From Chloroflexota bacterium (GTDB taxonomy: Bacteria > Chloroflexota > Anaerolineae > Anaerolineales > Villigracilaceae), in contig JACPVB010000004.1 in the NCBI GenBank assembly GCA_016191985.1, positions 1 to 50,633 on the forward strand: a stretch of 50,633 nucleotides of DNA. The letters run 5' to 3'. Below the pieces are notes generated by a model. It saw only the letters and a program-made list of their open reading frames with translations, ran no database searches and was not told the origin of the DNA. Made by a program: the position numbers and the translations under genes. This document shows positions 1-8,045 of this stretch, in pieces. The stretch's first letter is position 1. Each line of letters begins with the position of its first letter.

Positions 1-614
1 CGCTTGCAAACAATCTGGAGGTCATTCAGGACGAGTTGAACGTGAAGCAAGTCCGCTTATTGGACTCGGCCACGGAGGCTGTTTCTCACACGGTAAAGCC
101 GCTGCCCAAGCAATTGGGTCAGAAGTATGGCAATAAATTCCCTGCCATTCAAAAGGCGATCCTTGCAATGAATGCAGAAGAAGTGGCAAAGACTTTTGTT
201 GCTGGAAATACACTTGAAGTGAAAGCTGGCGGCGAAACCTATCAGGTTGTTTCGGAGGAAGTGGAGGTGAAGGCGCTCGCGAGGGAAGGTTTTGCGGTTG
301 CCGAAGATGGCGCGTACGTTGCCGCCCTCGTCACGGACTTGACTCCCGAACTTGCGGCGGAGGGCCTCGCGCGCGAATTTCTCCGCCGCGTGCAGGACTT
401 GCGCAAGGCCGCCAACCTGGACGTTGCCGATCGTGTGGAACTGTTCGTCGAAGCAAGCGCAGGCCTCAGGTCCGCGGTAGAGGCGCACGAGTCTTACATC
501 AAAGCGGAAACGCTTGCCACAAAATTATCCTTTGCGAATCCGCCCGAAAATTCATCTGTTGTTGAAGATGAGTTTGACGGAGAAAAAGTGAAGGTTGGAC
601 TTGTGAAAGCGTAG
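1..614 (+). CDS. ileS: isoleucyl-tRNA synthetase, C-terminal part (5' end outside window)
   Basis: This is the 3' end of a class I aminoacyl-tRNA synthetase that charges tRNA-Ile in the cytoplasm. The frame is open from the window edge, so the start lies upstream. About 204 residues are visible. They carry the DELNVK motif followed by the tail typical of long-form IleS, with the stretch LTPELAAEGLAREFLRRVQD and then KAANLDVADRVEL, which belong to the region after the anticodon-binding domain. The catalytic HIGH and KMSKS motifs are not in the window. The gene is followed directly by a hairpin terminator. The family call is secure; subtype (bacterial versus eukaryote-like IleS2) is likely the latter but cannot be settled from this piece. 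Confidence 0.9.
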   Translation, partial: LANNLEVIQDELNVKQVRLLDSATEAVSHTVKPLPKQLGQKYGNKFPAIQKAILAMNAEEVAKTFVAGNTLEVKAGGETYQVVSEEVEVKALAREGFAVAEDGAYVAALVTDLTPELAAEGLAREFLRRVQDLRKAANLDVADRVELFVEASAGLRSAVEAHESYIKAETLATKLSFANPPENSSVVEDEFDGEKVKVGLVKA

Positions 615-637
615 TTCAGAAAGCAGAATGCAAAAGG

Positions 638-677
638 CAGACTTCGGTAGAGGAAACTCCCGAAGTCTGTTTTAATT
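638..677 (+). terminator. rho-independent terminator after ileS
   Basis: A perfect 10-bp stem (CAGACTTCGG with CCGAAGTCTG) encloses a 12-nt loop and is followed by TTTTAATTTAT. It lies 24 bases after the ileS stop and points rightward. Confidence 0.8.
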
Positions 678-690
678 TATATAATACCCA

Positions 691-740
691 CGGTCAAAAA
701 TTGCGCTTTCCCGCTTCTAAAAAGGCGCAATTTGTGACCG
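691..740. repeat. near-perfect inverted repeat
   Basis: Two 16-bp arms (CGGTCAAAAATTGCGC and GCGCAATTTGTGACCG) differ by one base and flank an 18-nt spacer. There is no T-run after either arm, so it looks like a dispersed palindromic element rather than a second terminator. Confidence 0.6.
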
Positions 741-752
741 CGCTGAGTATAA

Positions 753-912
753 TTAACTCACCTTACGCAGCCACCCTCAAAGGATTGGTTCCCTGGGTAG
801 AACATTTAACGCGAGGCGTAAAGGTGCAAAGAGGATCAAAGCTTCGCGTCCTTGCGTCTTGGCGTTAAAATTTTCGACAAGAAGTTCGTCTGTGCGTAAG
901 GTGCGTTATTAA
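753..912. repeat. MITE-like element, copy A
   Basis: A 160-bp non-coding element. Its ends are inverted repeats: left TTAACTCACCTTACGCA, right (reverse complement) TTAATAACGCACCTTACGCA. Inside is a second nested palindrome beginning AACGCGAGGCG and closing CTTGGCGTT. The same termini and nested AACGCC...GGCGTT core recur at 14134-14299, and the termini alone at 10577-10773. No transposase is encoded. The surrounding gap 615-970 holds only this element, the terminator and the inverted repeat just before it. Confidence 0.6.
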
Positions 913-970
913 ACCTACCTGTTTACCGTGTACGTGTTTCCTTTTTTGCTTTCACAGTTAAAGGATAATC

Positions 971-1696
971 ATGCCAACTTCTGTAATTTCAGAAAACAAA
1001 CCAAATCTTCTCCGCGTGGTTGCCGCGTGGGGAGTGCACCTTTTTACTGCCACCGGCGCGGTATGGGGATTGCTGGCGATCCTCGCCATTTTCGAGCAAA
1101 ACTGGCGCATGATGATCATCTGGATGATCGTTGCCATGCTGGTGGACGGTTTCGATGGAATGCTGGCGCGCTGGGCGGATGTAAAAAAATATGCCAATGG
1201 AATTGACGGCGCGTTGCTAGACAATATTCTCGATTACGTCAACTATGTGCTTGTGCCCGCCATCTTTTTGATCGAAGCGGATGTGCTGCCTGCAGAGGTT
1301 CGTTTGCTGGGCGCGTGTTCCATCCTGTTGACCTCGGCATATCAGTTTACGCAGGTCGACGCAAAAACGGACGACCATCATTTCAAGGGATTCCCATCTT
1401 ATTGGAACGTCGCCGCCTTGTACATGCTTTTGATGAATCTGCCGCAGTGGGTAAATTTTGGTTTTCTGATGTTGTTCAACGTGATGGTCTTCATCCCGAT
1501 CAAATATATTTACCCCACACGAAATACTTTTTTGCGAACCCTGACGCTTGCCCTGACCTATCTTTACGGTGCGATTGGAATTTGGGGGTTGATTCAATAT
1601 CCCAACCAGCCGCGGTGGGTGGCCTGGGCGTCACTCATTTATGTGGCCTATTACATTATCTTGAGCATTATCCCAAAGAAACCCCATGCAAATTGA
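971..1696 (+). CDS. pcs: CDP-alcohol phosphatidyltransferase, phosphatidylcholine synthase-like
   Basis: This integral membrane enzyme of 241 residues probably condenses CDP-diacylglycerol with choline to form phosphatidylcholine. The CDP-alcohol phosphotransferase signature is visible at about residues 57-87 as DGFDGMLAR followed by GALLDNILD, giving the metal-binding aspartates. The Pcs-type features are the DDHHFKGFPSYWN segment and the later IPIKYIYPTRN, which I recognise from Pcs proteins of Proteobacteria. Several hydrophobic helices follow. Length matches Pcs (about 240). The start is supported by AAGGA five bases upstream. The GNAT gene overlaps its end by 11 bp. Substrate is inferred; a generic CDP-alcohol transferase is the fallback. 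Confidence 0.75.
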   Translation: MPTSVISENKPNLLRVVAAWGVHLFTATGAVWGLLAILAIFEQNWRMMIIWMIVAMLVDGFDGMLARWADVKKYANGIDGALLDNILDYVNYVLVPAIFLIEADVLPAEVRLLGACSILLTSAYQFTQVDAKTDDHHFKGFPSYWNVAALYMLLMNLPQWVNFGFLMLFNVMVFIPIKYIYPTRNTFLRTLTLALTYLYGAIGIWGLIQYPNQPRWVAWASLIYVAYYIILSIIPKKPHAN

Positions 1697-2132
1697 CATT
1701 GTCACCGCCGCGGATGAGGAATTGTACGAAGCCTTCCAACGCCTCGTCCCGCAATTGACGGATAACAACCCGCCTCCTTCTCTGGACGATTTAACTGCTC
1801 TCGTCCGAGATTCATCGTCCACGCTGATGGTGGCTCGCAACGAGAATGACGACATCGTTGGCGCGTTGACTCTCGCCGTCTACCGTGTGCCAACGGGCGT
1901 CCGCTCCGTGATCGAAGATGTGATCATGGATATCTCCGCTCGCGGCGAGGGCATCGGTGAAGCCTTGATGCTGCGAGCCATCGAAGTTGCGCGCGAAAAA
2001 GGCGCAGGCAACATTTCGCTCACCTCCAATTCCATGCGAGTGGCGGCGAATAAATTGTATTTGCGGGTCGGATTCTCAAAGAGGGAAACGAATGTATATT
2101 CCTATGCTTTGAATAAAAATTCTAATCAATGA
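1686..2132 (+). CDS. GNAT family N-acetyltransferase
   Basis: A 148-residue acetyl-CoA-dependent acyltransferase. The acetyl-CoA pyrophosphate loop appears as ARGEGIGEALM near residues 78-88, followed by a typical strand-helix (NISLTSNSMRVAANKLY) and LRVGFSKRETNVY, the usual GNAT ending. The start overlaps the preceding phosphatidyltransferase by 11 bp and has no clear Shine-Dalgarno of its own, so translational coupling is likely. The acceptor substrate cannot be read from sequence. The 216 bases after its stop, up to the convergent acyltransferase gene, hold no convincing gene. Confidence 0.8.
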   Translation: MQIDIVTAADEELYEAFQRLVPQLTDNNPPPSLDDLTALVRDSSSTLMVARNENDDIVGALTLAVYRVPTGVRSVIEDVIMDISARGEGIGEALMLRAIEVAREKGAGNISLTSNSMRVAANKLYLRVGFSKRETNVYSYALNKNSNQ

Positions 2133-2348
2133 ATCCGTTGGATGAAGTGGGCAGGATAAAGAATAAAAATAGAAGAAACAACCAGCTTGTTGTCATAATG
2201 AACATCCAGTTCAATAAATGCCCTGTTCCTGTGTTTTATTATCAGTACTTCACGAAAAACTCTGGAATCGGGCAGCTTGCTGCCCAAAATTCCCATCAGC
2301 ACCCACAGGGCAAGTGAGCTGATGGAGTCCAGAATCGTGATCTACTGA

Positions 2349-3029
2349 TTATCCTTTCTTTTCAAATTTTAGAAATTGCCTCGTCGCCTTGCTCATATCG
2401 TTGTACTCGCCGCGGTATTCTTCGGGGAGCAGTTTCGCCAACTCATACATCATCTCATCCACAATTTGCTGGCGAACTTCGCCCGTCACTTTCACGCCAT
2501 CGACATTGATCTTGAACGGCTCTCCAATGCGGATGTGAAAATCCGTGCGTTTTAATCGTTTCAAATTTTTGAGATACACCTCGCCGCCCCAATGGGCAAC
2601 CGGGATGATGGGCGCTTTTGAGTGAAGCGCAATGATCACCGTCCCTGGCAGGGCGCGGATGAGTTGGCCCGTTTTATTGCGCGTCCCTTCGGGGGCAAGC
2701 CCGAAGATTTTTCCTTCCTCAAGCGCCCTCAACGCCAGCTTGAGCGCTTTCATATCCGCTTCGCCGCGGCGGACAGGAATAATGCCCCAGACACCGAAGA
2801 CCCAATTGAGGAACCAATTGTCCCATGCCTCCACTTTTGCCCAGCCCGTAAGCTGGCGGGGTTGCAAGTGCGCGAATAACATCGGCACTTCAATCTGTCC
2901 CGTGTGATTTGCGATAACGATCAACGGGCCATGGGTGGGAAATTTTTGCAAACCGGGCGCATCGATGCGGCAGGTGATGCGGGTGTACACGCGAATAATT
3001 AAATTGATAAATCGGTGGGTGAAATTCAT
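2349..3029 (-). CDS. 1-acylglycerol-3-phosphate O-acyltransferase family (PlsC-like)
   Basis: This 226-residue protein belongs to the lysophospholipid acyltransferase family, which acylates lysophosphatidate during phospholipid synthesis. The EGTR substrate motif is present in GLAPEGTRNKTGQ. The catalytic block I reads NHTGQIEVP, which gives H-x4-E rather than the standard H-x4-D. A hydrophobic N-terminal helix suits membrane association. It lies 8 bp downstream of the diacylglycerol-kinase-like gene, so both are probably co-transcribed for glycerolipid metabolism. The altered acid residue is conservative; activity is expected but not proven. Confidence 0.8.
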   Translation of the reverse strand: MNFTHRFINLIIRVYTRITCRIDAPGLQKFPTHGPLIVIANHTGQIEVPMLFAHLQPRQLTGWAKVEAWDNWFLNWVFGVWGIIPVRRGEADMKALKLALRALEEGKIFGLAPEGTRNKTGQLIRALPGTVIIALHSKAPIIPVAHWGGEVYLKNLKRLKRTDFHIRIGEPFKINVDGVKVTGEVRQQIVDEMMYELAKLLPEEYRGEYNDMSKATRQFLKFEKKG

Positions 3030-3037
3030 AGATTGAT

Positions 3038-3958
3038 TCAGGCGCAGATAATTTCAAGTTCTTTTGGCAGCAATTCCAAAGTCAGGTGAGAGCCGTTGAG
3101 GCAGATGAATTCCCCATCCGCGTGGGCGGGGAAGGTCATATCCAGGGATTTGATCGAAACAGTTTTTGCCTGCTTCATCTGGATTTCGGGCAAGGCGGCC
3201 TGCGTCCCTTTGATGAAATATGGGATCATTCGCAGGATGCGTCCCTTGGATGCGGTTTCCGCAATGCACAGGTCGAAGAGACCATCATCGGGATGGCTTT
3301 CGGGAGCCATTTGAAAACCGCCGCCCATACGCCTGCCGTTCATCACCGAGATCATCAGCGAAACCTGTTTAATGGTTTCGTGATCGTCCAAAATAATTTC
3401 AACTTGCGCGGGATTGTAATAGAGGAAAACAGTCTTGATCACGCCAATGAGGTAAGCCAGCAGCCCGCGCGTCCAGCGGACTTTGATGGCTTCGTTGCCA
3501 ACCGCCGCATCAAAACCGACGCCGATGCCGTTTCCAAAATACCTGCCTTCGGGATAATCGCCACCCTTCACCAGGCCGAGGTCAATTTTTTTGCGTTTGT
3601 TTTCCTTCAAGGCTTTCAGGCCATCGTGCAAATTGGTGGGGATGCCCGTGCCGCCCGCAAAATCGTTGCCGGTTCCAATTCCCAAAACGGTGAAGACAGA
3701 TTTATCGTGACCATCCTTGCGCGCGCGCATGATACCGTTGATGGCCTCATTGACCGTGCCATCACCGCTGGCGCATACGATCACATCGTATCCGTCGCGC
3801 GCGGCGCCCTCGGCCAATTCCGCGGCGTGCCATACCCGCTCGGTTTTCACAAGCGTAAAATCCAGCCCGTACGCTTGCAGGCTGGATTCGATTTGCGGAA
3901 TTGATTTTTCACCAAGCCCGCGGCCTGATGTTGGATTGACAATGACAAAATATTTCAT
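3038..3958 (-). CDS. diacylglycerol kinase family (YegS/DagK/BmrU-like) lipid kinase
   Basis: A 306-residue soluble lipid kinase. The N-terminus has NPTSGRGLGEK, and the nucleotide loop is SGDGTVNEAINGI near residue 63; the usual GGDGT is SGDGT here. Further family motifs are GIGTGNDFAGG at about residue 95, GNGIGVGFDA and HPDDGLFDL. Members phosphorylate diacylglycerol, sphingoid bases or related lipids with ATP. It is immediately upstream of the PlsC-like gene and downstream of molybdenum-cofactor genes with a 62-bp gap. The physiological lipid is not deducible. Confidence 0.85.
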   Translation of the reverse strand: MKYFVIVNPTSGRGLGEKSIPQIESSLQAYGLDFTLVKTERVWHAAELAEGAARDGYDVIVCASGDGTVNEAINGIMRARKDGHDKSVFTVLGIGTGNDFAGGTGIPTNLHDGLKALKENKRKKIDLGLVKGGDYPEGRYFGNGIGVGFDAAVGNEAIKVRWTRGLLAYLIGVIKTVFLYYNPAQVEIILDDHETIKQVSLMISVMNGRRMGGGFQMAPESHPDDGLFDLCIAETASKGRILRMIPYFIKGTQAALPEIQMKQAKTVSIKSLDMTFPAHADGEFICLNGSHLTLELLPKELEIICA

Positions 3959-4020
3959 GTACCGCTCCCAGTGTGGAATGGGGCGAGTTTATCTTTTGTA
4001 AGGCCGCTTGTCAATCTGTA

Positions 4021-4599
4021 TCATGTTTTGTGTTTTATGTAATCTTCGGGGGTATCCAGGTCCGCAAGCACGCTGGGGGTATCGACATTTATATAATGGA
4101 TTTTGCGGGTATTTTTTTTCAAAAAATCCCGCGGTGTTTTTGGCGGCTTCATCGCCAGCAATTCATTCCAAAGGGGTCGCGCAACCAGCCAGGGATGTCC
4201 GCGCCGCATTTGATAGCTTGGGACAACGATCTGGGATTTGCTCGTGAGGAACGCATTGCAGATGTACCGCACGCTTCTTTCTTCGACCTGGGGCTGGTCG
4301 CCGAGACAAATGAGCGCGGCGCTCGCCTCGCGCATTTTCTCCGCCAAACCCGTCTGTATGGAACTGAGCATTTCGTCCGTTTCATAGGCATGATTAAATA
4401 CTGTTTGAACGGTTTTTCCGACAAGCATTTCCACCTGCTCCCGCGCTCCACCTGTGACCACGAGAATATCGTTGACGCCCGCAGCTTGAATGGTGGAAAT
4501 CACAGTTTGTAGCACCGTGCTTTTGCCCCACGGCATGAGCATTTTCGGCTGTCCCATCCTTTTGGATTCGCCCGCGGCCAGAACAATGGCCGTGATCAT
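4021..4599 (-). CDS. MocA/MobA-like nucleotidyltransferase (molybdopterin cytidylyltransferase type)
   Basis: A 192-residue NTP-transferase. The nucleotide-binding loop is VLAAGESKRMGQPKML at residues 6-21, with GDQPQV carrying the metal-binding aspartate near residue 98, and DLDTPEDY near the C-terminus. This pattern is that of MocA, which makes molybdopterin cytosine dinucleotide for xanthine-dehydrogenase-family enzymes, although MobA-type guanylyl transfer cannot be excluded. It lies 9 bp downstream of the YqeC-MocA fusion, whose second domain is a paralogue of this protein. The xanthine-dehydrogenase genes at 16.8-20.9 kb are the likely clients. Confidence 0.8.
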   Translation of the reverse strand: MITAIVLAAGESKRMGQPKMLMPWGKSTVLQTVISTIQAAGVNDILVVTGGAREQVEMLVGKTVQTVFNHAYETDEMLSSIQTGLAEKMREASAALICLGDQPQVEERSVRYICNAFLTSKSQIVVPSYQMRRGHPWLVARPLWNELLAMKPPKTPRDFLKKNTRKIHYINVDTPSVLADLDTPEDYIKHKT

Positions 4600-4608
4600 G
4601 AATTGCCT

Positions 4609-5949
4609 TTAATTTTTTTCATTTTCAACCAATCTTTGATAGTCTTCTGGTTTGTCGACATCCAGTAATAAGATATCGTCATGCCAGGGCATGTATTCTA
4701 CTTTGTATTTCGAGAAAATTGCCCGCCCGCCGATGTCGCCTGTCAATTGCAGGAGATCGGGGAAGGTGACACGGTCAAAAAGCACGGGGTTGGCGCGGCG
4801 CTCTTCGAGGACAAGGGGCGCGATGACGGCCTGCAATTCCTTCGCGTGAGCTTCTGTCAATGCACGGATGACTGCGCCAGGGATTTGGGGCTGGTCAGAT
4901 AATAAAAATACTGCGGCTCCCACACTCTTTGGCAATGCTTCCACTCCAGTTTTTATCGAGGTACTTTGTCCCTGCTTAAATTCAGGGTTATGGACGATGC
5001 TGACGGGCAGGTCTTTTAAACAGGATTCTATGTCAGCGGCGTAAGCGCCAGTGACGACCACCACAGGCCAAAGTCCCGTTTGAAGCGCGGTTTCGGCGAT
5101 GTGCCGCACAAAGGGTTTTCCCTTCCAATCCAGCAATTGTTTTGGCGAACCATAGCGAGTCGCTTCACCGGCGGCGAGAATAATCCCCGCCGTGTGTTCG
5201 ATGGTGCGGAACGAATTTTGCTGCAACGACCCAACGATCACAGAATCGAATTGATTTAATAATTCGCGTGCCATGCCTCCGCCGATGGATTGCAATTCAG
5301 GCGTGTCGGCCTGGTTGAGAAATGCAATTCGCCGCGCATGAGCGGGAATATTTTTCAACCCGCCTTGTGAATGGGTGAGGGTGGCAATAATTTCTTTGGG
5401 TGTGATTGGTTGACCAGCTCGCAGGCCGCAAAGCTGGGAAAAAATTTCGGAGCGGTGAACATGCTCCTCTGTCAGCGGTTTGCCGATGGCGGATAGCCCA
5501 GCAACCACAATCACAGTCTCCGTAAATTCCGGGATGGGCGGCTCGTGCGGCGCGGGCGCTTTGAGCGGCTTTTGACGTGAGCCATCCGCCTCAACAAACA
5601 GGAAGATGCCGCGTTTCTTCGATTCTTCGCGTAGCCAATAGAGTATTTCGTTAGTTACAGGGCTAGTTCTATCACTTTTGATCTCACCAGTGATCAGCAC
5701 CACACCAGCGTTTGGTAAATTACTTAAATCCTCCGTGCTTCTGGCGATGATATGGTGGTCGGCGAGCGGAATTTGCCAGAGGCCGAGGTGGGAAGTTGCT
5801 GTGACGATGCATGGCTGCAATTGGCGCGCAAGCTGAAACAGCGCAGTGGATTTTCCACCCGCGCCGACCAGGCTGACGGTCCGATTTGAGGCGGTGAGGG
5901 CTGCGAGCCGAAGCGCGTGTGCGAATTCCATCCCGCAATTGTAAGTCAT
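4609..5949 (-). CDS. YqeC - MocA-like fusion, molybdenum hydroxylase cofactor maturation
   Basis: A 446-residue two-domain protein. Residues about 1-225 match YqeC of the selenium-dependent molybdenum hydroxylase system: a P-loop-like VGAGGKSTALFQLARQL near residue 24, VEADGSRQKPLKAPAPHEP near residue 120 and VVAGLSAIGKPL. Residues about 250-446 are a MocA-type nucleotidyltransferase with ILAAGEATRYGSPKQLLDW, LLSDQPQIPG and DVDKPEDYQ. The fusion probably couples selenium or cofactor insertion with cytidylylation of molybdopterin. Start is uncertain: a second ATG at 5931 is an alternative, and neither has a strong Shine-Dalgarno. It heads the leftward run with the separate MocA-like gene. Confidence 0.8.
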   Translation of the reverse strand: MTYNCGMEFAHALRLAALTASNRTVSLVGAGGKSTALFQLARQLQPCIVTATSHLGLWQIPLADHHIIARSTEDLSNLPNAGVVLITGEIKSDRTSPVTNEILYWLREESKKRGIFLFVEADGSRQKPLKAPAPHEPPIPEFTETVIVVAGLSAIGKPLTEEHVHRSEIFSQLCGLRAGQPITPKEIIATLTHSQGGLKNIPAHARRIAFLNQADTPELQSIGGGMARELLNQFDSVIVGSLQQNSFRTIEHTAGIILAAGEATRYGSPKQLLDWKGKPFVRHIAETALQTGLWPVVVVTGAYAADIESCLKDLPVSIVHNPEFKQGQSTSIKTGVEALPKSVGAAVFLLSDQPQIPGAVIRALTEAHAKELQAVIAPLVLEERRANPVLFDRVTFPDLLQLTGDIGGRAIFSKYKVEYMPWHDDILLLDVDKPEDYQRLVENEKN

Positions 5950-5968
5950 ATTTGCAATGAAATTTTCT

Positions 5969-5996
5969 TTGGCATTTTTGCAAAGAATCGTATAAT
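5969..5996 (+). promoter_or_regulatory. sigma-70-like promoter for the response regulator gene
   Basis: TTGGCA at 5969-5974 and TATAAT at 5991-5996 are separated by 16 bp. The predicted leader is roughly 50 nt before the ATG at 6055. It sits in the divergent gap with the YqeC-MocA gene. Confidence 0.6.
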
Positions 5997-6054
5997 CAAC
6001 CCATATTGTTTTCGTGTAATTTTTCTTTTGTGATGAAAGTTAAAGGCGTATCTC

Positions 6055-6951
6055 ATGGACAAACCGGTTGCATTGATCGTTGAGGATGACCGCGACATTG
6101 TCGCGTTGTTCCGTCACGTGTTGGACATCGCAGGCTATCATACTGAGATTGTCATGCACGGCATAGAAGCCATGGAACGCCTTGAGATATTGCTGCCCAA
6201 TATCGTCCTGTTGGATTTGCAATTACCGGGTATGTCGGGCGTGGAAATCTTAAAGCGAATGCGCGCGGATGAGCGCATGAGCCGCATCCCTGTAGTGGTC
6301 ATCACCGCCTATGCTGTCTATGCAGACAGCCTGCCCGTGGAGCCTGATTTGCTTTTGATGAAGCCGGTGGATATCAATCAACTGAGCAGCCTTGTGCAGC
6401 GCCTGCAAGCCACGCAGGGAGCCATGCGCGAACCCGCCCATGATAAGGTGACCGGGCTTTATACCTTTTCCTTTTTTACGGTGCGGCTTGCATTTTCACT
6501 GGAACGGATTAAACAAAGCGGACTGCGTCGTTTTGGGGTTTTGTTTGCCGATGTGGCCCAGGCCGCATTATTGAAGAAGCAGATGAGCGAGGAGGAGTTG
6601 ACCGTGTTTTACCGCAAGCTGGCAGACCAGTTCAAAGTGACGCTTCGGCCTACGGACACCATGGCCTGGTCGCCGTCCGATGGAGTATTCCTTACCCTGA
6701 TTGAGGATATTCCCAACCCCGAAGCACCCCTTCGGATTGCAGGTCGCGTGCGAGACAGCATGAAGAAGTTTCTCGAAAATAACGATCAGGGACTTGGCCT
6801 GCGTGTCAACCTGGGAGTGCTGCTCTGCGATGAGGATTACGAAGATATTCAGAAAATCCTGCAGGATATTCAACACGCCCGTATCCTGCTGCAAGACCGT
6901 CAATACACCAGCCCGGCAATCTTTGACAGGGAAATGATTGGACGAAATTAA
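6055..6951 (+). CDS. response regulator with receiver and degenerate GGDEF-like domain
   Basis: A 298-residue signalling protein. Residues 1-120 form a CheY-like receiver with the acidic pair EDDRD, phospho-acceptor Asp in VLLDLQLPGMSG, Thr in VVITAY and Lys in LLMKPVD. Residues about 130-298 resemble a diguanylate cyclase fold: it opens with DKVTGLYTFSFF, the usual GGDEF-domain entry, but the active-site loop reads WSPSDGVFLTL, so no GG(D/E)EF remains. It is therefore unlikely to make c-di-GMP and may act as a sensor or protein-interaction module. An AAGG lies upstream of the start. The cognate kinase is not adjacent. Confidence 0.8.
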   Translation: MDKPVALIVEDDRDIVALFRHVLDIAGYHTEIVMHGIEAMERLEILLPNIVLLDLQLPGMSGVEILKRMRADERMSRIPVVVITAYAVYADSLPVEPDLLLMKPVDINQLSSLVQRLQATQGAMREPAHDKVTGLYTFSFFTVRLAFSLERIKQSGLRRFGVLFADVAQAALLKKQMSEEELTVFYRKLADQFKVTLRPTDTMAWSPSDGVFLTLIEDIPNPEAPLRIAGRVRDSMKKFLENNDQGLGLRVNLGVLLCDEDYEDIQKILQDIQHARILLQDRQYTSPAIFDREMIGRN

Positions 6952-7046
6952 TTTTGAAACAGGCAAGAATCAAAAGAGACAGCACGCACCAGGCGGCTGC
7001 CTCTTTTTGTTTCAAAAGCCAGTGATTATTATAGCGCAAGGTTGCT

Positions 7047-7130
7047 CCCTGCGCCGTCCCCGGCGCAGGGCTTGTCTCGCAAACCGCCGCCGCCCACAGG
7101 GTGCTCCGCAAGGGACGGCGGCTTTGAGCC
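7047..7130. repeat. GC-rich hairpins
   Basis: A perfect 10-bp stem (CCCTGCGCCG with CGGCGCAGGG, loop TCCC) at 7047-7070 is followed by a looser CCGCCG...CGGCGG pairing out to about 7126. It lies between the convergent response-regulator and TMEM175-like genes, where it may slow or stop transcription, but there is no T-tract. Confidence 0.5.
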
Positions 7131-7154
7131 TGAGGTTATTTTGCCGCTACAAAT

Positions 7155-7727
7155 TCACTTCATCAAATTTTCAAACCTGCGGTCTGGAATGAACCACATC
7201 ACCGCGACCAGCACATAAAAGATGGACGCCGCCAGGGTGGAGAAAAAAGCAAGGGGTATGGCAATGGTGTAAAAAGCCAGCGAAAGAATCTCTTTGATAT
7301 TATTCCCAACGGCCACGGCAAGCGGCGAATCCTTTGGGTGGATGGCGAGTAGGGCGCGCACGAGAAAATAATAAGCCAGCCCGGCCATCCACAGGACAAC
7401 CCCGTAGATGGCAACCGGCCCGGACGAAAACCCACTTTCACCCATCCAACTGGTGGAGAACGGCACCAACGACAGCCAGAACAGCAAATGCAGGTTTGTC
7501 CATAACACGGCCCCATTCACTTTGTGGACGGATTGAAACATGTGATGGTGATTATTCCAATAAATTCCGATGAACACGAAGCTCAGCAAATAACTGGCGA
7601 ACACAGGGATCAATGGCAGCAGGGCGGCCGGCTCCGCGCTTTCGGGCGCTTGCAGTTCCAACACCATGATCGTTATGATGATTGCCAAGACCCCGTCGCT
7701 GAAGGCCTCCAAACGTCCCTTGCTCAT
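7155..7727 (-). CDS. TMEM175 family (DUF1211) potassium channel-like membrane protein
   Basis: A 190-residue integral membrane protein with about five to six hydrophobic helices. The N-terminus GRLEAFSDGVLAIIIT contains the FSDG signature of TMEM175, whose bacterial members form tetrameric potassium-leak channels. A further family-like feature is the conserved NNHHHMF segment near residue 58. The start has an AAAGGTG Shine-Dalgarno. The gene stands alone, convergent with the response regulator. Ion selectivity is inferred from the family only. Confidence 0.8.
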   Translation of the reverse strand: MSKGRLEAFSDGVLAIIITIMVLELQAPESAEPAALLPLIPVFASYLLSFVFIGIYWNNHHHMFQSVHKVNGAVLWTNLHLLFWLSLVPFSTSWMGESGFSSGPVAIYGVVLWMAGLAYYFLVRALLAIHPKDSPLAVAVGNNIKEILSLAFYTIAIPLAFFSTLAASIFYVLVAVMWFIPDRRFENLMK

Positions 7728-8045
7728 AGATCACCTTTTATGTTTTACCTTTAATTTCGTGGAATGATTAATGGCGCAAGGATACCGAATCCCTGTTTTC
7801 CTTGCAAGATAGCCGTTTGGGTAGGTGAGTAAGAAGGCCAATCTTTTTCGTTGACACTGCTCGCCACATCGTCCCCGACGCAGAGCAAGTAGGAGGGCAG
7901 GTGCGGTGTAAAAAAGTAAAAGATCGGCGTTTTTCAGCGCGCTTCGCGGTCAGCGTCCTATTGCTTTTAAAAACATACTCACCCACGAAACATTAATTTC
8001 GGGGTGAGTCGTATTTGATTCAGATGGGCGTCACAAAATCAACAT
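7728..8045. other. gene-free gap with dispersed repeat block
   Basis: No convincing gene. A short GGTGAGTAAG at about 7824 faces CATACTCACC at about 7974 in inverted orientation, echoing the ACTCACC ends of the MITE-like elements but inside-out. Between them is the block listed separately at 7864-7908. Confidence 0.5.
7864..7908. repeat. dispersed repeat block, copy 1
   Basis: The segment beginning ACATCGTCCCC and ending AGGAGGGCA then TGCGGT is closely matched at 10808-10854, the other long intergenic gap in this region. Neither copy sits in an open gene. Confidence 0.55.

Noticed and set aside
2129..2317. Possible 62-residue gene after the GNAT gene
   Set aside because: No Shine-Dalgarno, no protein-like pattern, and the stretch contains short palindromes.
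3086..3904. Rightward open frame of 272 codons
   Set aside because: Antisense to the lipid kinase gene, a by-product of its codon use.
7768..7986. Possible 72-residue leftward gene
   Set aside because: Runs across the dispersed repeat block; basic, low-complexity product and no ribosome site.
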